This document shows positions 1 to 9,462 of a DNA stretch of 64,000 nt, one piece after another. Each line of letters begins with the position of its first letter. Position 1 is the first letter of the stretch. The DNA comes from Desulfobacterales bacterium (lineage in GTDB: Bacteria > Desulfobacterota > Desulfobacteria > Desulfobacterales > JAAELO01), in contig JAAELO010000575.1 in the NCBI GenBank assembly GCA_024226555.1, forward strand, positions 1-64,000, written 5' to 3'. The position numbers were made by a program, and so were the translations under genes. Under the pieces are notes generated by a model. That model was not told the origin of the DNA. It did not search any database and worked only from the letters and a program-made list of their open reading frames with translations.

Positions 1-39
1 CGTTATGAAGTCTAACTTGAATAAAGAGGCACATAAAAA
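1..39 (+). repeat. Short interspersed repeat, copy 1
   Basis: Begins CGTTATGAAGTCTAAC and ends GAGGCACATAAA. Related copies lie at 123-160 (same strand) and 3233-3269 (opposite strand), so the block from TraB to yedF is bracketed by them. Copy ends are judged by eye and no function is visible. Confidence 0.5.
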
Positions 40-122
40 AACTTGAAATAAAATTTAAGCTTTTTTTATTTAATAAGCCCTCATAAAACTAATCCAAAAA
101 ACATGATTAATTTAATTTAAGA

Positions 123-160
123 CGTTATGAAATATAACAGGATTAAAGGGATACACAAAA
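123..160 (+). repeat. Short interspersed repeat, copy 2
   Basis: Diverged copy with CGTTATGAAATATAACAGG followed by ATTAAAGGGATACACAAAAA. It lies just downstream of the TraB-like gene, which is on the minus strand. Confidence 0.45.
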
Positions 161-193
161 ATGCTTAAAAAATCATGCCTTTTTATTTTAGAC

Positions 194-1387
194 CTACCCT
201 ATAGCATTTACTATCATCGGAAGAGCCACCATAGTTCCTATAGCACTACCAATATTTGTTAACACCACCACAAGAAGTATTTTTGTAACCTTATTACGCC
301 AAAATCCTTTAAATGAAAGAATATCTTCATGCAATGATTCAAGGTCTTTAACTTTTGGTTTACTGAAAACAGCTTCAACAAGCCCTGATACCCAACCCGC
401 TGCAATCATAGGATTTAGTGATGTTAATGGAGCTGCAACAATAGCAGAAAGAATAGTCAGGGGATGGCCTAAAGCAATAAGAGCTCCCAAACCTGAAAGG
501 ATTCCATTAGCTAATATCCAGAAAATGATCATATCTTTCCCCACATTGGGGTCAGAAAAAAAACCATATGCAATCGCTGCAATTATCCCAATCGGCAAAA
601 TCCATTTTAATATTTTTGAAATAAAAGTTTTTGGTGGAATTTTGGAAAGTTCATCAAGATCAATATCTTTCTCCCAATAACGTTTTATTCCGGGAGTATG
701 ACCCGCCCCAACAACAGCAACAATTTTTTTACCTGGAGCTGTTTTAATCATTTCACTGAGATACTGATCTCTTTCATCAATAAGTACAGATTCCAAAACC
801 GGATGGGTTTTTTTAACGTCAGCAAGAAGGGTTTTAAGAACATCTTCCTGTTTCATCTTCTCAATCTCTTCGGCACTTATATCGTCTGATCCACCAAAAG
901 AAAAAAGAAGCTGAAAAATTAGTTTCATTTTACTTATAAAACCCATTGAACGCCATGCTCTGGTTAAAGTGGTTTGAATATTTCTATCAGCAAGATGTAT
1001 TTTTGCACCCTTTTCATTGGCTTTATCTATAGCCGTTAACATCTCCTGGCCAGGTTTAATATCAAGTTTTTTAGCTATTTTTCTCTGGAAGGACGCTAAA
1101 AGAAGATTCAAAAAGAGAACTAGGGCTTTTTTCTCTTTGACAACTTTGACAATATCAGTATTTTTCCATTTATCTTTTTGGCTTATTGATTGATATCTTG
1201 ATTCACATAATTCAATACAAACAGTATCGGGAAATTCCTGGTCTATTATCTCAGAAACAAGATCTGTGCTCTCTTGAGAAACATGAGCGGTACCAACAAT
1301 AATAATTTCCCTGTCACCTTGAGAATAGCGGTGTATCATTTCGTTCTCTTCACTATTTCCAACATCTTTATCACTTACTTCAGTCAT
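194..1387 (-). CDS. TraB/GumN-family membrane protein
   Basis: Predicted 397-residue protein of the TraB (pheromone shutdown) family. The N-terminal domain (about residues 25-245) carries the two GxxH motifs typical of TraB/Tiki-like putative metal-dependent hydrolases: GTAH at 32-35 and GAGH at 227-230, with a conserved acidic/basic patch near ERDQYL (205-210). The C-terminal third (about 262-395) contains four hydrophobic segments and should anchor it in the inner membrane. The start is an ATG preceded by AGGAAGG. It stands alone, with the TPR lipoprotein upstream on the same strand after 135 bp. Family membership is clear; the biochemical role of bacterial TraB proteins is poorly known, so no substrate is proposed. 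Confidence 0.8.
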   Translation of the reverse strand: MTEVSDKDVGNSEENEMIHRYSQGDREIIIVGTAHVSQESTDLVSEIIDQEFPDTVCIELCESRYQSISQKDKWKNTDIVKVVKEKKALVLFLNLLLASFQRKIAKKLDIKPGQEMLTAIDKANEKGAKIHLADRNIQTTLTRAWRSMGFISKMKLIFQLLFSFGGSDDISAEEIEKMKQEDVLKTLLADVKKTHPVLESVLIDERDQYLSEMIKTAPGKKIVAVVGAGHTPGIKRYWEKDIDLDELSKIPPKTFISKILKWILPIGIIAAIAYGFFSDPNVGKDMIIFWILANGILSGLGALIALGHPLTILSAIVAAPLTSLNPMIAAGWVSGLVEAVFSKPKVKDLESLHEDILSFKGFWRNKVTKILLVVVLTNIGSAIGTMVALPMIVNAIG

Positions 1388-1522
1388 TTATTACCTTCCT
1401 GTTTATATTACCCGGTATCTCTAAAACCATATTTGATAGAATCAAAATCTTTAGTGATTACCTTTGTAAACACATGAAAGATGTGCATTTTTTTTTAGTC
1501 GTCAAGTTTTAATACCAAATTT

Positions 1523-2425
1523 TTACTGACAAGGTGTTTCGTCTCCTTTTATCCATTTTTTTATAAAAAATGAATCTACTGAAACATCTTTAGGTTCAAT
1601 TACCTTGATTTTCTTTAATAGTTCATCAGATTTTTTTTTCATTCCAAGAACAGCATAAATCATCAAACTTCTTTTTAGAAAAATATATGCTTTTTTCTTT
1701 TTATCAAGGCTATCATATGCACTACCAATCTTGTTAAGATCCTGTGCAATTCCAACAAAAAAACCTGATTGTTTGTCTATTTGCAAAGCTTTCTCATAGT
1801 TTACAATAGCTTTTTTGAACTGCTTGTTTGTTGACTTTAAATCTCCTATGGCAAAATAAAGAGAGGATGATAAAACCTCATTTTCACTGTTTCTCTTTTG
1901 TATCTGATTGAAAATCATCTCAGCTTTTTCGAAATTGCCCATTTTTAAATGCATTATACCGAGATTTCTTTTTAGAGATGGAACAAATATCTTTTCATTC
2001 TCCATTTCACTAATTGAGGTCAAAAGTATTGACCGGGCCTTTTTAAAATCACCCAAAGATATATAGGATGCTGCTTTGTTTGATGACGTTTGAGCAATTC
2101 CTTTGTTATCACCTAAAGATTCATAAATTGAATGGGCTTCATCAAAAAAAAGAAGGGCGCTTTTATTGTCTCCATATACTCTGTAAACGTTTCCTATATT
2201 GTTTAAAACTTTTGCTGAGTTTTTTATCTGATCAGATACAACAAAGTACTTATAAGCTTTAAAATATTTATCTAACGCCATTTTATAGCAACCATTCTGG
2301 TAAAAAGAGTTACCCTTAATCATCTCTTCAATACCTATAATGAGATGTTCAGGAATCTCCTTAACCTCAGGTCCACCACCACAGGAAAAAAGGATTAGTA
2401 ACAACAAAAGAAACGATTTTTTCAT
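1523..2425 (-). CDS. TPR-repeat lipoprotein
   Basis: Protein of 300 residues with a lipoprotein signal peptide: basic start, Leu-rich core and a lipobox ending at Cys15 (LFSCGGG). The rest is predicted helical with several tetratricopeptide-like repeats (for example the stretches around residues 35-110 and 185-265, with alternating small and aromatic positions). It should be a membrane-anchored periplasmic scaffold, perhaps in envelope assembly. The start ATG has AGGAAA upstream. No neighbour suggests a specific pathway, and nothing catalytic is visible. Confidence 0.7.
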   Translation of the reverse strand: MKKSFLLLLLILFSCGGGPEVKEIPEHLIIGIEEMIKGNSFYQNGCYKMALDKYFKAYKYFVVSDQIKNSAKVLNNIGNVYRVYGDNKSALLFFDEAHSIYESLGDNKGIAQTSSNKAASYISLGDFKKARSILLTSISEMENEKIFVPSLKRNLGIMHLKMGNFEKAEMIFNQIQKRNSENEVLSSSLYFAIGDLKSTNKQFKKAIVNYEKALQIDKQSGFFVGIAQDLNKIGSAYDSLDKKKKAYIFLKRSLMIYAVLGMKKKSDELLKKIKVIEPKDVSVDSFFIKKWIKGDETPCQ

Positions 2426-2623
2426 AATTTGCTTTTCCTACATTCAATCATAAAGAGAAAATAATTATAATTATCTATTAGACGGATTTTACAAAAAATG
2501 TAATTATATAACCATAAAAAAAGAAGCTATATAAAAGAGATACAACTATTAATTAAATCAGAGCGTATAAATAATCAAGAGGCAACACAATAATTGCCTT
2601 TTTTAAGAATAAGGAACCTTGAA

Positions 2624-3211
2624 ATGATAGAACTTGATTTTTCCGGTATGACTTGCCCCGGACCAGTTATAGAGACAAAAAAATATCTTGAAAAACACCC
2701 TAAAACACTTAAATTGCAGATTGTTGTTGATAATACAGCAGCCTCTGAAAATGTTTCACGATTTCTATCAAATAGTGGTTATGAATCATCAATAGAAAAA
2801 GATGCTGAAAATTTCAATATTGTTGCCAAAAAAGATGAGTCTTTAAAAGTAAAGAATGATGACAAAAAAACAAGTTCTGGTTCCACTCTCATCATGTTCA
2901 CTCATAATACTTTAGGTACAGGCAGTAAAGAGCTTGGTGAAAAGCTTATGTTCAATTTTTTAAAAACTCTACCAGAGATGAACAATTTATGGAGACTTGT
3001 TTTTGTTAATGAAGCTGTGATGCTAACAGTAGGGAATTCAGATACAATTGAACCATTAAAACAATTGGAAGAAGCGGGTGTGAGTATTCTTGTTTGCGGA
3101 ACATGCCTTGAATATTACAAAGTTCTTGAAGATAAAAAAGTAGGTGAAACTACAAATATGCTTGATATTGTTACAAGCCTTGATGTGGCAGATAAGGTTA
3201 TAAATTATTAA
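2624..3211 (+). CDS. yedF: YedF-like selenium-metabolism sulfurtransferase homologue
   Basis: Protein of 195 residues with two domains. Residues 1-70 form a TusA/SirA-like domain with the CPGP motif (Cys near residue 11) that carries persulfide in this fold. Residues about 90-195 form a DsrE-like domain containing a CGTC motif. This TusA-DsrE fusion is the family called sulfurtransferase-like selenium metabolism protein YedF, typical of organisms that make selenoproteins; the selenium role comes from that family and is not visible here. The frame is open from a TTG at 2594, but the ATG at 2624 has AAGGAA seven bases upstream and begins MIELDFSGMTCPGP as in homologues, so I use it. It is transcribed alone and followed by a hairpin. 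Confidence 0.8.
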   Translation: MIELDFSGMTCPGPVIETKKYLEKHPKTLKLQIVVDNTAASENVSRFLSNSGYESSIEKDAENFNIVAKKDESLKVKNDDKKTSSGSTLIMFTHNTLGTGSKELGEKLMFNFLKTLPEMNNLWRLVFVNEAVMLTVGNSDTIEPLKQLEEAGVSILVCGTCLEYYKVLEDKKVGETTNMLDIVTSLDVADKVINY

Positions 3212-3215
3212 TTGA

Positions 3216-3237
3216 ATAAAGAAGCTTGCTTCTTTAT
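3216..3237 (+). terminator. Hairpin after yedF
   Basis: Perfect 10-bp inverted repeat ATAAAGAAGC / GCTTCTTTAT with a 2-base loop, five bases after the yedF stop. There is no clean T tract, so it may be a processing or attenuation hairpin rather than a strong intrinsic terminator. Confidence 0.45.
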
Positions 3238-3269
3238 GTGCCTCTTTAATCCTGTAAGACTTCATTACG
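3233..3269 (-). repeat. Short interspersed repeat, copy 3
   Basis: Reverse-strand copy reading CGTAATGAAGTCTTACAGG and then ATTAAAGAGGCACATAAA. It partly overlaps the hairpin after yedF. Confidence 0.5.
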
Positions 3270-3275
3270 TCTAAA

Positions 3276-3313
3276 ATAAAGTTAATCCAGGTTTTTTTTT
3301 GGATTAGCTTTAT
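3276..3313. terminator. Inverted repeat between convergent genes
   Basis: ATAAAGTTAATCC pairs with GGATTAGCTTTAT (one G-T pair) around a T-rich loop, between yedF (plus) and the hybrid kinase gene (minus). It probably ends transcription from one or both sides. Confidence 0.4.
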
Positions 3314-3373
3314 GATTACTTACAAAATAATACGAGACCATTTTTTGTTACCAACTGAGAAGTATCTTCTTAA

Positions 3374-5653
3374 TTATTTATTATTTAGAGCATCTCTGAT
3401 TACTGTAGATAAAAGATTTCTGTGAATCGGTTTTTGAATTACTTTTTTTATACCAATTTCTATTGCTTCTTTCTCGACTGATAGATTTGCAAAACCTGTA
3501 CACATAATTATTGGAATATCAGGTGTTATTTGAAATATTTTTTTAGAGAACTGGATTCCAGTCAGATCTTTCATAACCTGATCTGTAAGAATCAATTGGT
3601 ATTTATTCCTGTTATGAGAAAAGTGATCAAACGCTTTTAAGCTATCTGTAAAAACTGTAACTGAATAACCAACTTTGACAAGTTGCTTTCTGGTCATCTC
3701 AGCAATCTGCTCTTCATCATCAACAATCAAAACATTTTCTTTACCAAAAGATACAATATCAGGAATAATTTCATAAAAGCTATCTGGTTCTTTTATGACA
3801 GGAAAAATAATCCTAACCTTTGTACCAACACCAATAGTACTATTAATAGAAATCTCTCCACCCGAACTTTTGACAATACCATGGGCTACTGCCAAGCCAA
3901 GCCCTGTACCTTTTCCAAACTCTTTGGTTGTAAAATAGGGGTCGAAAATTCTTTCTATAATAGAAGATTCAATCCCAACACCAGTATCTTCAACTGTTAA
4001 AACAAGAACCTCTTTGCTAATAATTCCAGAAAATTCAATATTTTTTTCCATCACAAGGGATACCTTTAAAGTCCCTCCACTATCTTCCATTGCATGGAAA
4101 GCATTTGTGCAAAGATTCATTACAATCTGATGTATTTGTGTCGAATCTGCTAATACAAAACCACAATCGTTTTCTATTGTTTGAATTATATCTATAGTTG
4201 CTGGAATTGATGCTCTTAAAAGTTTTAATGCTTCTTTTAAAACATACTGGATCTTTATTGGTTTTTTCTCTTGCTCAGATTTATGGCTGAAGGCAAGTAT
4301 TTGCAATACAAGATCTTTTGCTCTTTTTGATGCCTTCAATATCTCTTCCATATTTGAATGCAAATCAGAATCTTTTTTTAAATCGTCAAGGGCCATCTCT
4401 GTATAACCCATTATGGGATATAGTATATTGTTAAAATCATGAGCGATCCCTCCTGCCAGCGTACCAATAGCCTCCATTTTTTGGGATTGCCGTAATTGAT
4501 CCTCAAGGTTTTTTTGCTTTGTAACATCGATGATATAGCCTTTAACTTCAACAAGTTCATCTTCATTAAAAATACCTATAGTATTTTCAACAATGAATAT
4601 TGATGAACCATCTCTATGGATCATTACAGAATCGTAGGGTCCCTGCTTCTTTTTACTCGAAAGGTTTTCCAGAATATCACTCCAATATGCCTGGTTTCTG
4701 TAAAAAGTCTCTATATTAAAATGGATTGCTTCACTTGGAGATGAATACCCTAAAAGAGTTGCAAAAGAGGGATTACAATCTATAATGTTACCCTCAAGAT
4801 CTGCTATAAAAGCACCTGCAAGATCATCATTAAAAAACTGATTGAATTTTTCTTCACTTTTGGCAAGAGCTGTTTTCCTCTGTTCAAGAGAGGTATACAT
4901 CTCATTAAATGCTTCTGTTAAATTTCCAAACTCATCTTTTGTTTTTACGGGTATTATTTCAACTTTATCACTCCGGCCAATAGCCCGAACCTCCTTAGTT
5001 AATCTGTTTAGAGGTTTGGTTATTTTATTAACAGAATAATATAATATAAAAGATCCGCATGTGATAAAAAGTATTGCTATAACAATACACTGCAGCAAAA
5101 GAGTATTTAATTTTTTTTTTAAAGTATTTTTTGTAATTATGACCTGAACAAATCCAATTACATTTTTTTCCGGGGGTTTATCAGTGTGAAAAAATGGGTC
5201 ATTTAGCGAGTATTCAGTTTTGGATTCGACAACAGACCAAAATTCAAAAAATTCTTTTTTCTCAATATGAAATGCTTTCTTTTGCTCTTTTAGTTGATTA
5301 AAAATTGAAGCTGGGTAATTAGAAACGTTAAATTTTTCATTATTATTTTTTCTTTCAATAAGCTTTCCATTTATTCCAAAAACAGCAACTTCAATCACAT
5401 CCTTTTGGTTTAAAACCCCTTCCACAGGATTTTTAAGCATTCTTTTATTATTTGCAAATATTCCAATTTTTGAAGAGTGTCCAAGAAGTCCGTTGATCAG
5501 GTGTCCGTTATTTATTAGTGTATTGGTTAGTAGCTTACTCTGATCAAGAAAAAGGAGAGTCGTAAATGAAAGAGATATAACAAATATAAATACAAAAAAA
5601 AGTGTAAATACTTTAAACTTAAAACTTTGGAAAAAAATTTTCATTTTATCCAT
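3374..5653 (-). CDS. Hybrid sensor histidine kinase (HAMP-PAS-HisKA-HATPase-REC)
   Basis: Protein of 759 residues. It has TM1 at about 14-35, an extracytoplasmic sensor of about 150 residues, TM2 at 186-206, HAMP at about 207-262, PAS at about 265-385, HisKA with the phospho-His in GGIAHDFNNI (His405), and a HATPase_c domain with a GKGTGLGLA-type G box. A C-terminal receiver follows, with the phospho-acceptor Asp in LILTDQVMKD and a KP pair near the end. The fused receiver suggests a phosphorelay, or a partner regulator encoded elsewhere; none adjoins. Met4 (position 5644) is an equally plausible start because neither ATG has a strong ribosome binding site. Divergent from recN across 352 bp. 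The signal sensed is unknown. Confidence 0.85.
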   Translation of the reverse strand: MDKMKIFFQSFKFKVFTLFFVFIFVISLSFTTLLFLDQSKLLTNTLINNGHLINGLLGHSSKIGIFANNKRMLKNPVEGVLNQKDVIEVAVFGINGKLIERKNNNEKFNVSNYPASIFNQLKEQKKAFHIEKKEFFEFWSVVESKTEYSLNDPFFHTDKPPEKNVIGFVQVIITKNTLKKKLNTLLLQCIVIAILFITCGSFILYYSVNKITKPLNRLTKEVRAIGRSDKVEIIPVKTKDEFGNLTEAFNEMYTSLEQRKTALAKSEEKFNQFFNDDLAGAFIADLEGNIIDCNPSFATLLGYSSPSEAIHFNIETFYRNQAYWSDILENLSSKKKQGPYDSVMIHRDGSSIFIVENTIGIFNEDELVEVKGYIIDVTKQKNLEDQLRQSQKMEAIGTLAGGIAHDFNNILYPIMGYTEMALDDLKKDSDLHSNMEEILKASKRAKDLVLQILAFSHKSEQEKKPIKIQYVLKEALKLLRASIPATIDIIQTIENDCGFVLADSTQIHQIVMNLCTNAFHAMEDSGGTLKVSLVMEKNIEFSGIISKEVLVLTVEDTGVGIESSIIERIFDPYFTTKEFGKGTGLGLAVAHGIVKSSGGEISINSTIGVGTKVRIIFPVIKEPDSFYEIIPDIVSFGKENVLIVDDEEQIAEMTRKQLVKVGYSVTVFTDSLKAFDHFSHNRNKYQLILTDQVMKDLTGIQFSKKIFQITPDIPIIMCTGFANLSVEKEAIEIGIKKVIQKPIHRNLLSTVIRDALNNK

Positions 5654-6005
5654 TCACCAAACCAATTAGTTTTATTGTAAGGGTTTAGATTTAAATTCAT
5701 TGCATTATTATCTCTAAGACCATTAAATAATATTTGCCCCTTTTTAATTAAAGTTAAGTAAATATTATCATTATTAATGAAAAAACAGAATATTAGCTAT
5801 GATGATAAAATTCAAGGAATAATGCATATTAAAACATTATTTGTTAACTTAATTTTTTTGAAAATCATATTAAATGGATTAATGTATATAAAATTATAGA
5901 ATTTCAATGAAAAAATATTGGATAAATCCCGATATTTACAAAAATATACTCTTGTGCAATAAATGAATTGATTTTTTTATAAAAAATGATTGGATTATAT
6001 TAAAT
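5654..6005. other. Intergenic region between divergent genes
   Basis: A 352-bp, very A+T-rich region separating the kinase gene (leftward) from recN (rightward). It must hold both promoters, but I find no convincing -35/-10 pair, -24/-12 element, hairpin or small reading frame. Confidence 0.5.
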
Positions 6006-7709
6006 ATGTTACAGGAACTTTCCATAAGAAACTTTGCGATAATCGATGATCTTAACATATCTTTTTCTGAGGGATTAACAGTTTTAAGTGGTGAGACAGG
6101 AGCTGGTAAATCTATTATTTTAAATGCTGTTAACCTTCTACTTGGAAGCCGGGCAACATCAAAAATGGTAAGGACTGGAACCGAATTTGCGGAACTTGAA
6201 GCTTTCTTTCATATAACAAAGGGCAGTGATGTATATCAACTGATGGAAGAGCATGGCTATGACCCGTCAGAAGGTCTTATTATCAGAAGAATCATTTCAG
6301 GTAATGACAGACATAGAATATATATTAATGGAAGAATTGGAACCATACAGCTCCTTACGTCAATAACACAAAACCTTGCAAGTATTTCAGGTCAGCATGC
6401 TTTTCAGGGTCTTTTAAAAGAGGACCAGCATCTTTCCATCCTTGATCAGTTTGATAACCTGAGAAATTTAAGAGAAGGTGTTTCAATCGCTTACAAAGAG
6501 ATCGTTCCTTTAATAAACAAATTAAAAGAACTGAAAGATCTTCAAAAAAGACAATCTGAACATATCGAACTACTGACCTTCCAAAAAAAAGAGATTGAAG
6601 AAGCAACTCTTGTTGCTTTAGAGGATGAAGACCTTGAAAAAGAAAAAACCAAATTAAGAAATAGTGAAACTCTATATCAGGCTGTTCATTCATCAATTCA
6701 GGAAATTTATTCACACCCGGGATCTGTTTTTGAAAAACTGGTAAATGTAAAAAAAGAGATTGAAAAATCAGCAAGACTCGATTTTGACCTTGATACAAGA
6801 TCCCAGGAGATAGAAGATATTATATTCAGGGTGGAAGACACAGCAAGTGAATTAAGAGAGTACAGGAACAACATAAGGATAGATGAAGGAAGATTAGAAA
6901 CAGTTGAAGAACGCCTTGACCTACTACAAAAACTAAAAAGAAAGTATGGTGGAACAGAAGCTACCTTAGATAATATTTTTAGTTATTATAACGAAATATG
7001 TACTGAGCTCAATGATGTTAAAAATATATCATCCAATATCGATGACATTAGTGAAAAATTAAAGAAAAAGCATAGTAAGCTCTCTGATAAAGCCCTAAAA
7101 CTATCAAAAAAGCGAGCACATGCTGCTAAGATTTTTTCTGATAAAATAGCTGAGGAACTATCCTCTCTTGAGATGCCAGATACCTCCTTTGAAGTGCTTT
7201 TAACTCAGGAAAAGGCAATCGATGAAGAGGGATTAAATGTTAGTGGGTATAAAATTGATGAAACAGGTATGGATAACGCCGTTTTTATGATTTCTCCAAA
7301 TATTGGAGAGGCGTTGAAACCACTTTCAAAAATTGCTTCCGGTGGAGAGCTTTCCCGGGTTGTTTTAGCCATGAAAGCTATTTTAGCAGAGAAAGATTCT
7401 GTAGGAACTGTAATATTTGACGAAGTTGATGCAGGCATTGGTGGAGGCATTGCAGAGGTTGTTGGAAAGAAAATAACATCCCTTTCAAATTATCATCAGG
7501 TAATATGCATAACTCATCTTCCCCAGATTGCTAAATTTGGAAACCATCACTTTAAAATTTCCAAAAAGGTCGAAGATGGGCGAACAAGCACATCTATATC
7601 ACCTTTAGATAAAGAAAAAAGAGTTGAAGAGATAGCACGGATGTTAGGTGGTATTGAAATTACAGATGCTACTTTTAATCATGCCCGTGAAATGATAGAA
7701 AATTGTTAA
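6006..7709 (+). CDS. recN: DNA repair protein RecN
   Basis: Protein of 567 residues, the usual RecN length. This SMC-like ATPase acts in recombinational repair of double-strand breaks. The N-terminal Walker A is GETGAGKS (29-36). A long predicted coiled coil spans about 165-400, including a Lys/Glu-rich arm. The C-terminal head carries an ABC signature-like region (IASGGELSRVVLA) and a Walker B VIFDEVDAGIGGG (about 469-481), followed by an ITHLPQIA motif. The start ATG matches the family N-terminus (MLQELSIRNFAIIDDL), although no ribosome binding site is evident. It is monocistronic; a palindromic repeat begins two bases after its stop. Confidence 0.95.
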   Translation: MLQELSIRNFAIIDDLNISFSEGLTVLSGETGAGKSIILNAVNLLLGSRATSKMVRTGTEFAELEAFFHITKGSDVYQLMEEHGYDPSEGLIIRRIISGNDRHRIYINGRIGTIQLLTSITQNLASISGQHAFQGLLKEDQHLSILDQFDNLRNLREGVSIAYKEIVPLINKLKELKDLQKRQSEHIELLTFQKKEIEEATLVALEDEDLEKEKTKLRNSETLYQAVHSSIQEIYSHPGSVFEKLVNVKKEIEKSARLDFDLDTRSQEIEDIIFRVEDTASELREYRNNIRIDEGRLETVEERLDLLQKLKRKYGGTEATLDNIFSYYNEICTELNDVKNISSNIDDISEKLKKKHSKLSDKALKLSKKRAHAAKIFSDKIAEELSSLEMPDTSFEVLLTQEKAIDEEGLNVSGYKIDETGMDNAVFMISPNIGEALKPLSKIASGGELSRVVLAMKAILAEKDSVGTVIFDEVDAGIGGGIAEVVGKKITSLSNYHQVICITHLPQIAKFGNHHFKISKKVEDGRTSTSISPLDKEKRVEEIARMLGGIEITDATFNHAREMIENC

Positions 7710-7710
7710 A

Positions 7711-7806
7711 GGGAAACTCTAATAATCGTTTTTCTCATCTTGTTTCATATAAAATTGAAAATTTTATAAGAGTTTCAATCAAAATTCTAAATATTAGAGG
7801 TTTCCC
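7711..7806. repeat. Palindromic interspersed element, copy A
   Basis: A 96-bp element with ends GGGAAACTCTAATAA and ATATTAGAGGTTTCCC, and an internal AAATTGAAAATTTT palindrome. It is a shorter member of the family described under findings. Directly after the recN stop, it could also act as its transcript terminator. Confidence 0.7.
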
Positions 7807-7942
7807 TATAAATGTCCAATCTTGACAAAACCCACTTAGTGGTAATAGTGAGTAGGTAAAAGGTAACCTCTCTTAATAGTTCAAAAAAAACAGAATTATT
7901 TGAAGCTACCTGAAATTAACTGATTTATAAGGAGTTTTTAAA

Positions 7943-8191
7943 TTGCCGATTTTTGAGTTTAAATGCAGTAAGTGCGAAGAGTTCTTTGAAGTTCTTGTAA
8001 TGGGTAAAAAAGAAGAGGAAGATGATACTATAAAGTGTCCTAAATGTGATTGCACCGAATTTGAAAGGGTTCTAAGCTCAACAAGCCATAAAATCGCAAA
8101 TGGAACAGGACCTGGGTCAGGTGGAGCGAATGTTCAAAAAAGAGAATGTTCTGCGGGGTCATGTAGTACTTATACAATTCCGGGTAAATAG
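7943..8191 (+). CDS. FmdB-family zinc-ribbon protein
   Basis: Small 82-residue protein starting MPIFEFKCSKC. Two CxxC pairs (C8/C11 and C32/C35) form the zinc ribbon of the FmdB/CxxC_CxxC_SSSS family, followed by a flexible Gly/Ser-rich tail ending in CSAGSCSTYTIPGK. FmdB was named as a putative regulator of formamidase and amidase genes, but most members have no assigned function. The start is TTG, supported by AAGGAG eight bases upstream and by the family's conserved MPxYEF N-terminus. Monocistronic. Confidence 0.8.
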   Translation: MPIFEFKCSKCEEFFEVLVMGKKEEEDDTIKCPKCDCTEFERVLSSTSHKIANGTGPGSGGANVQKRECSAGSCSTYTIPGK

Positions 8192-8358
8192 GTTCCCTTT
8201 ATTTTTAGCATTACATAAAGTCCTGAAAAAGATGATAAAATCATCAGATTTAACAGGATCTTTCTTCAAATTTAATTTGAAAGAACGTGGAGAAAAATAA
8301 GCTATATTTTTTAATTAAATGCAATCGCAACAATCATTTTTTTTGTTTTAGAGACACA

Positions 8359-8381
8359 TAAAAATCGAAGATTTTTATTTT
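8359..8381 (+). terminator. Intrinsic terminator-like hairpin
   Basis: TAAAAATC-GAA-GATTTTTA followed by four T. It lies 170 bp after the FmdB-like gene and 67 bp before the metal repressor gene. Confidence 0.5.
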
Positions 8382-8447
8382 AGAATTGCCCGATTGCTTT
8401 TTTACATGTATTATACGGCTTTAATTAAAAAATTCTAAGGAAATGAT

Positions 8448-8885
8448 ATGCCAAAAGTAGAAGAGTTGAGCGCCAGCCTGGAAGATTATCTTGAAGCCAT
8501 TTATCATATTGTTAAAGAAAAACAAGCCTCAAAAGCTAAAGATATTGCTGATAGACTTAAAGTTAATAACTCTTCAGTTACTGGTGCCTTAAGATCTTTA
8601 TCAAAAAAAGGTTATATCAATTACGCCCCTTACGATATTATTACTTTGACATCAAAAGGGAAAAAGAAAGCCTCTGATGTTATAAAAAGACATAATGCTC
8701 TTTTTAATTTTTTCGAAAAGGTTTTGAATATAAAAAGAAAAGAGGCTGAAGAGGTTGCATGTAAAATGGAACACTCCCTTTCAAAAAATATCCTGCAAAA
8801 ATTATTAAAATATACGGAATTTGCTGAAGAAACAAAAATAAATGGACAGACAGTAACTGAAAAGTTCAATGCATTTTGTAAATAA
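8448..8885 (+). CDS. DtxR/MntR-family metal-dependent transcriptional repressor
   Basis: Protein of 145 residues with an N-terminal winged helix (about 8-70; the recognition helix is near VNNSSVTGALRSLSKKGYI) and the dimerisation/metal-binding domain of the DtxR/MntR family (RHNALFNFFEKVL...EAEEVACKMEHSLS). The His, Glu, Cys and Met ligand positions characteristic of the family are visible in EEVACKMEH. It lacks the SH3-like third domain, as MntR does. The last 17 bases overlap the start of the DUF1007 gene. It therefore heads a three-gene operon with a Ni/Co-type transporter, and I infer autoregulated control of metal transport. The metal cannot be decided from sequence. Confidence 0.85.
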   Translation: MPKVEELSASLEDYLEAIYHIVKEKQASKAKDIADRLKVNNSSVTGALRSLSKKGYINYAPYDIITLTSKGKKKASDVIKRHNALFNFFEKVLNIKRKEAEEVACKMEHSLSKNILQKLLKYTEFAEETKINGQTVTEKFNAFCK

Positions 8886-9462
8886 AGCGAAAATATTAAC
8901 TTTTGTTCTTATAATGTTACTTTTTTTGCCATCAATTCTTGTATCACACCCCCATGTGTTTATTTCAAGTAACATAAATGTGGTGTTTGATGCTAACGGC
9001 TTTCAAGGCTTTAAGATCCACTGGAGTTTTGATGACTTTTTCTCATCCATGATAGCAAATGATTATGACCAAAACGGAAATGGAATTTTTGATGAAAAAG
9101 AAGTACAACTGATTCATAAAGGTGCTTTTTCAAACTTGAAAAACTTTAACTATTTTACTACCATAAGAGTAAAAGAAATTCCGTATAAAATTAATGGAAC
9201 AAAGAATTTTAATGCAACTTTAACTAAAGGAAAAATGAGTTACTTTTTTTTCATTCCTGTGAAAGGGAATAATATAAAAGAGATAGTTTTTTCCCAGTAT
9301 GATGCAACCTACTATACAGACATTGCTATCTCTTCAAAAGTAACTAATAAAAGCAGAAAATTTAAAATTGAATCAACACTTTACGAAAACAAGAATAAAA
9401 GTTTTTACAATGGAATGGTTCATCCAAGAGAAATAAAAATTAAGATCAGGCAGAAAAAATAG
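8869..9462 (+). CDS. DUF1007-family secreted protein
   Basis: Protein of 197 residues with a Sec signal peptide (hydrophobic segment about 8-26). The mature protein starts near the DUF1007 hallmark HPHVFI, which has two potential metal-binding histidines. An EF-hand-like loop DQNGNGIFDEKE follows. DUF1007 proteins are typically encoded beside NicO/RcnA-type nickel or cobalt transporters, as here, so a periplasmic metal-handling role is likely but unproven. The start overlaps the repressor gene by 17 bp, indicating translational coupling. The gap to the transporter is 71 bp and holds a small AATGTTT/AAACATT hairpin. Confidence 0.8.
   Translation: MHFVNKAKILTFVLIMLLFLPSILVSHPHVFISSNINVVFDANGFQGFKIHWSFDDFFSSMIANDYDQNGNGIFDEKEVQLIHKGAFSNLKNFNYFTTIRVKEIPYKINGTKNFNATLTKGKMSYFFFIPVKGNNIKEIVFSQYDATYYTDIAISSKVTNKSRKFKIESTLYENKNKSFYNGMVHPREIKIKIRQKK

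Noticed and set aside
698-889. Plus-strand frames inside the TraB-like gene and similar overlaps elsewhere
   Set aside because: These are antisense shadows of strongly supported genes, with no ribosome binding sites or recognisable domains.
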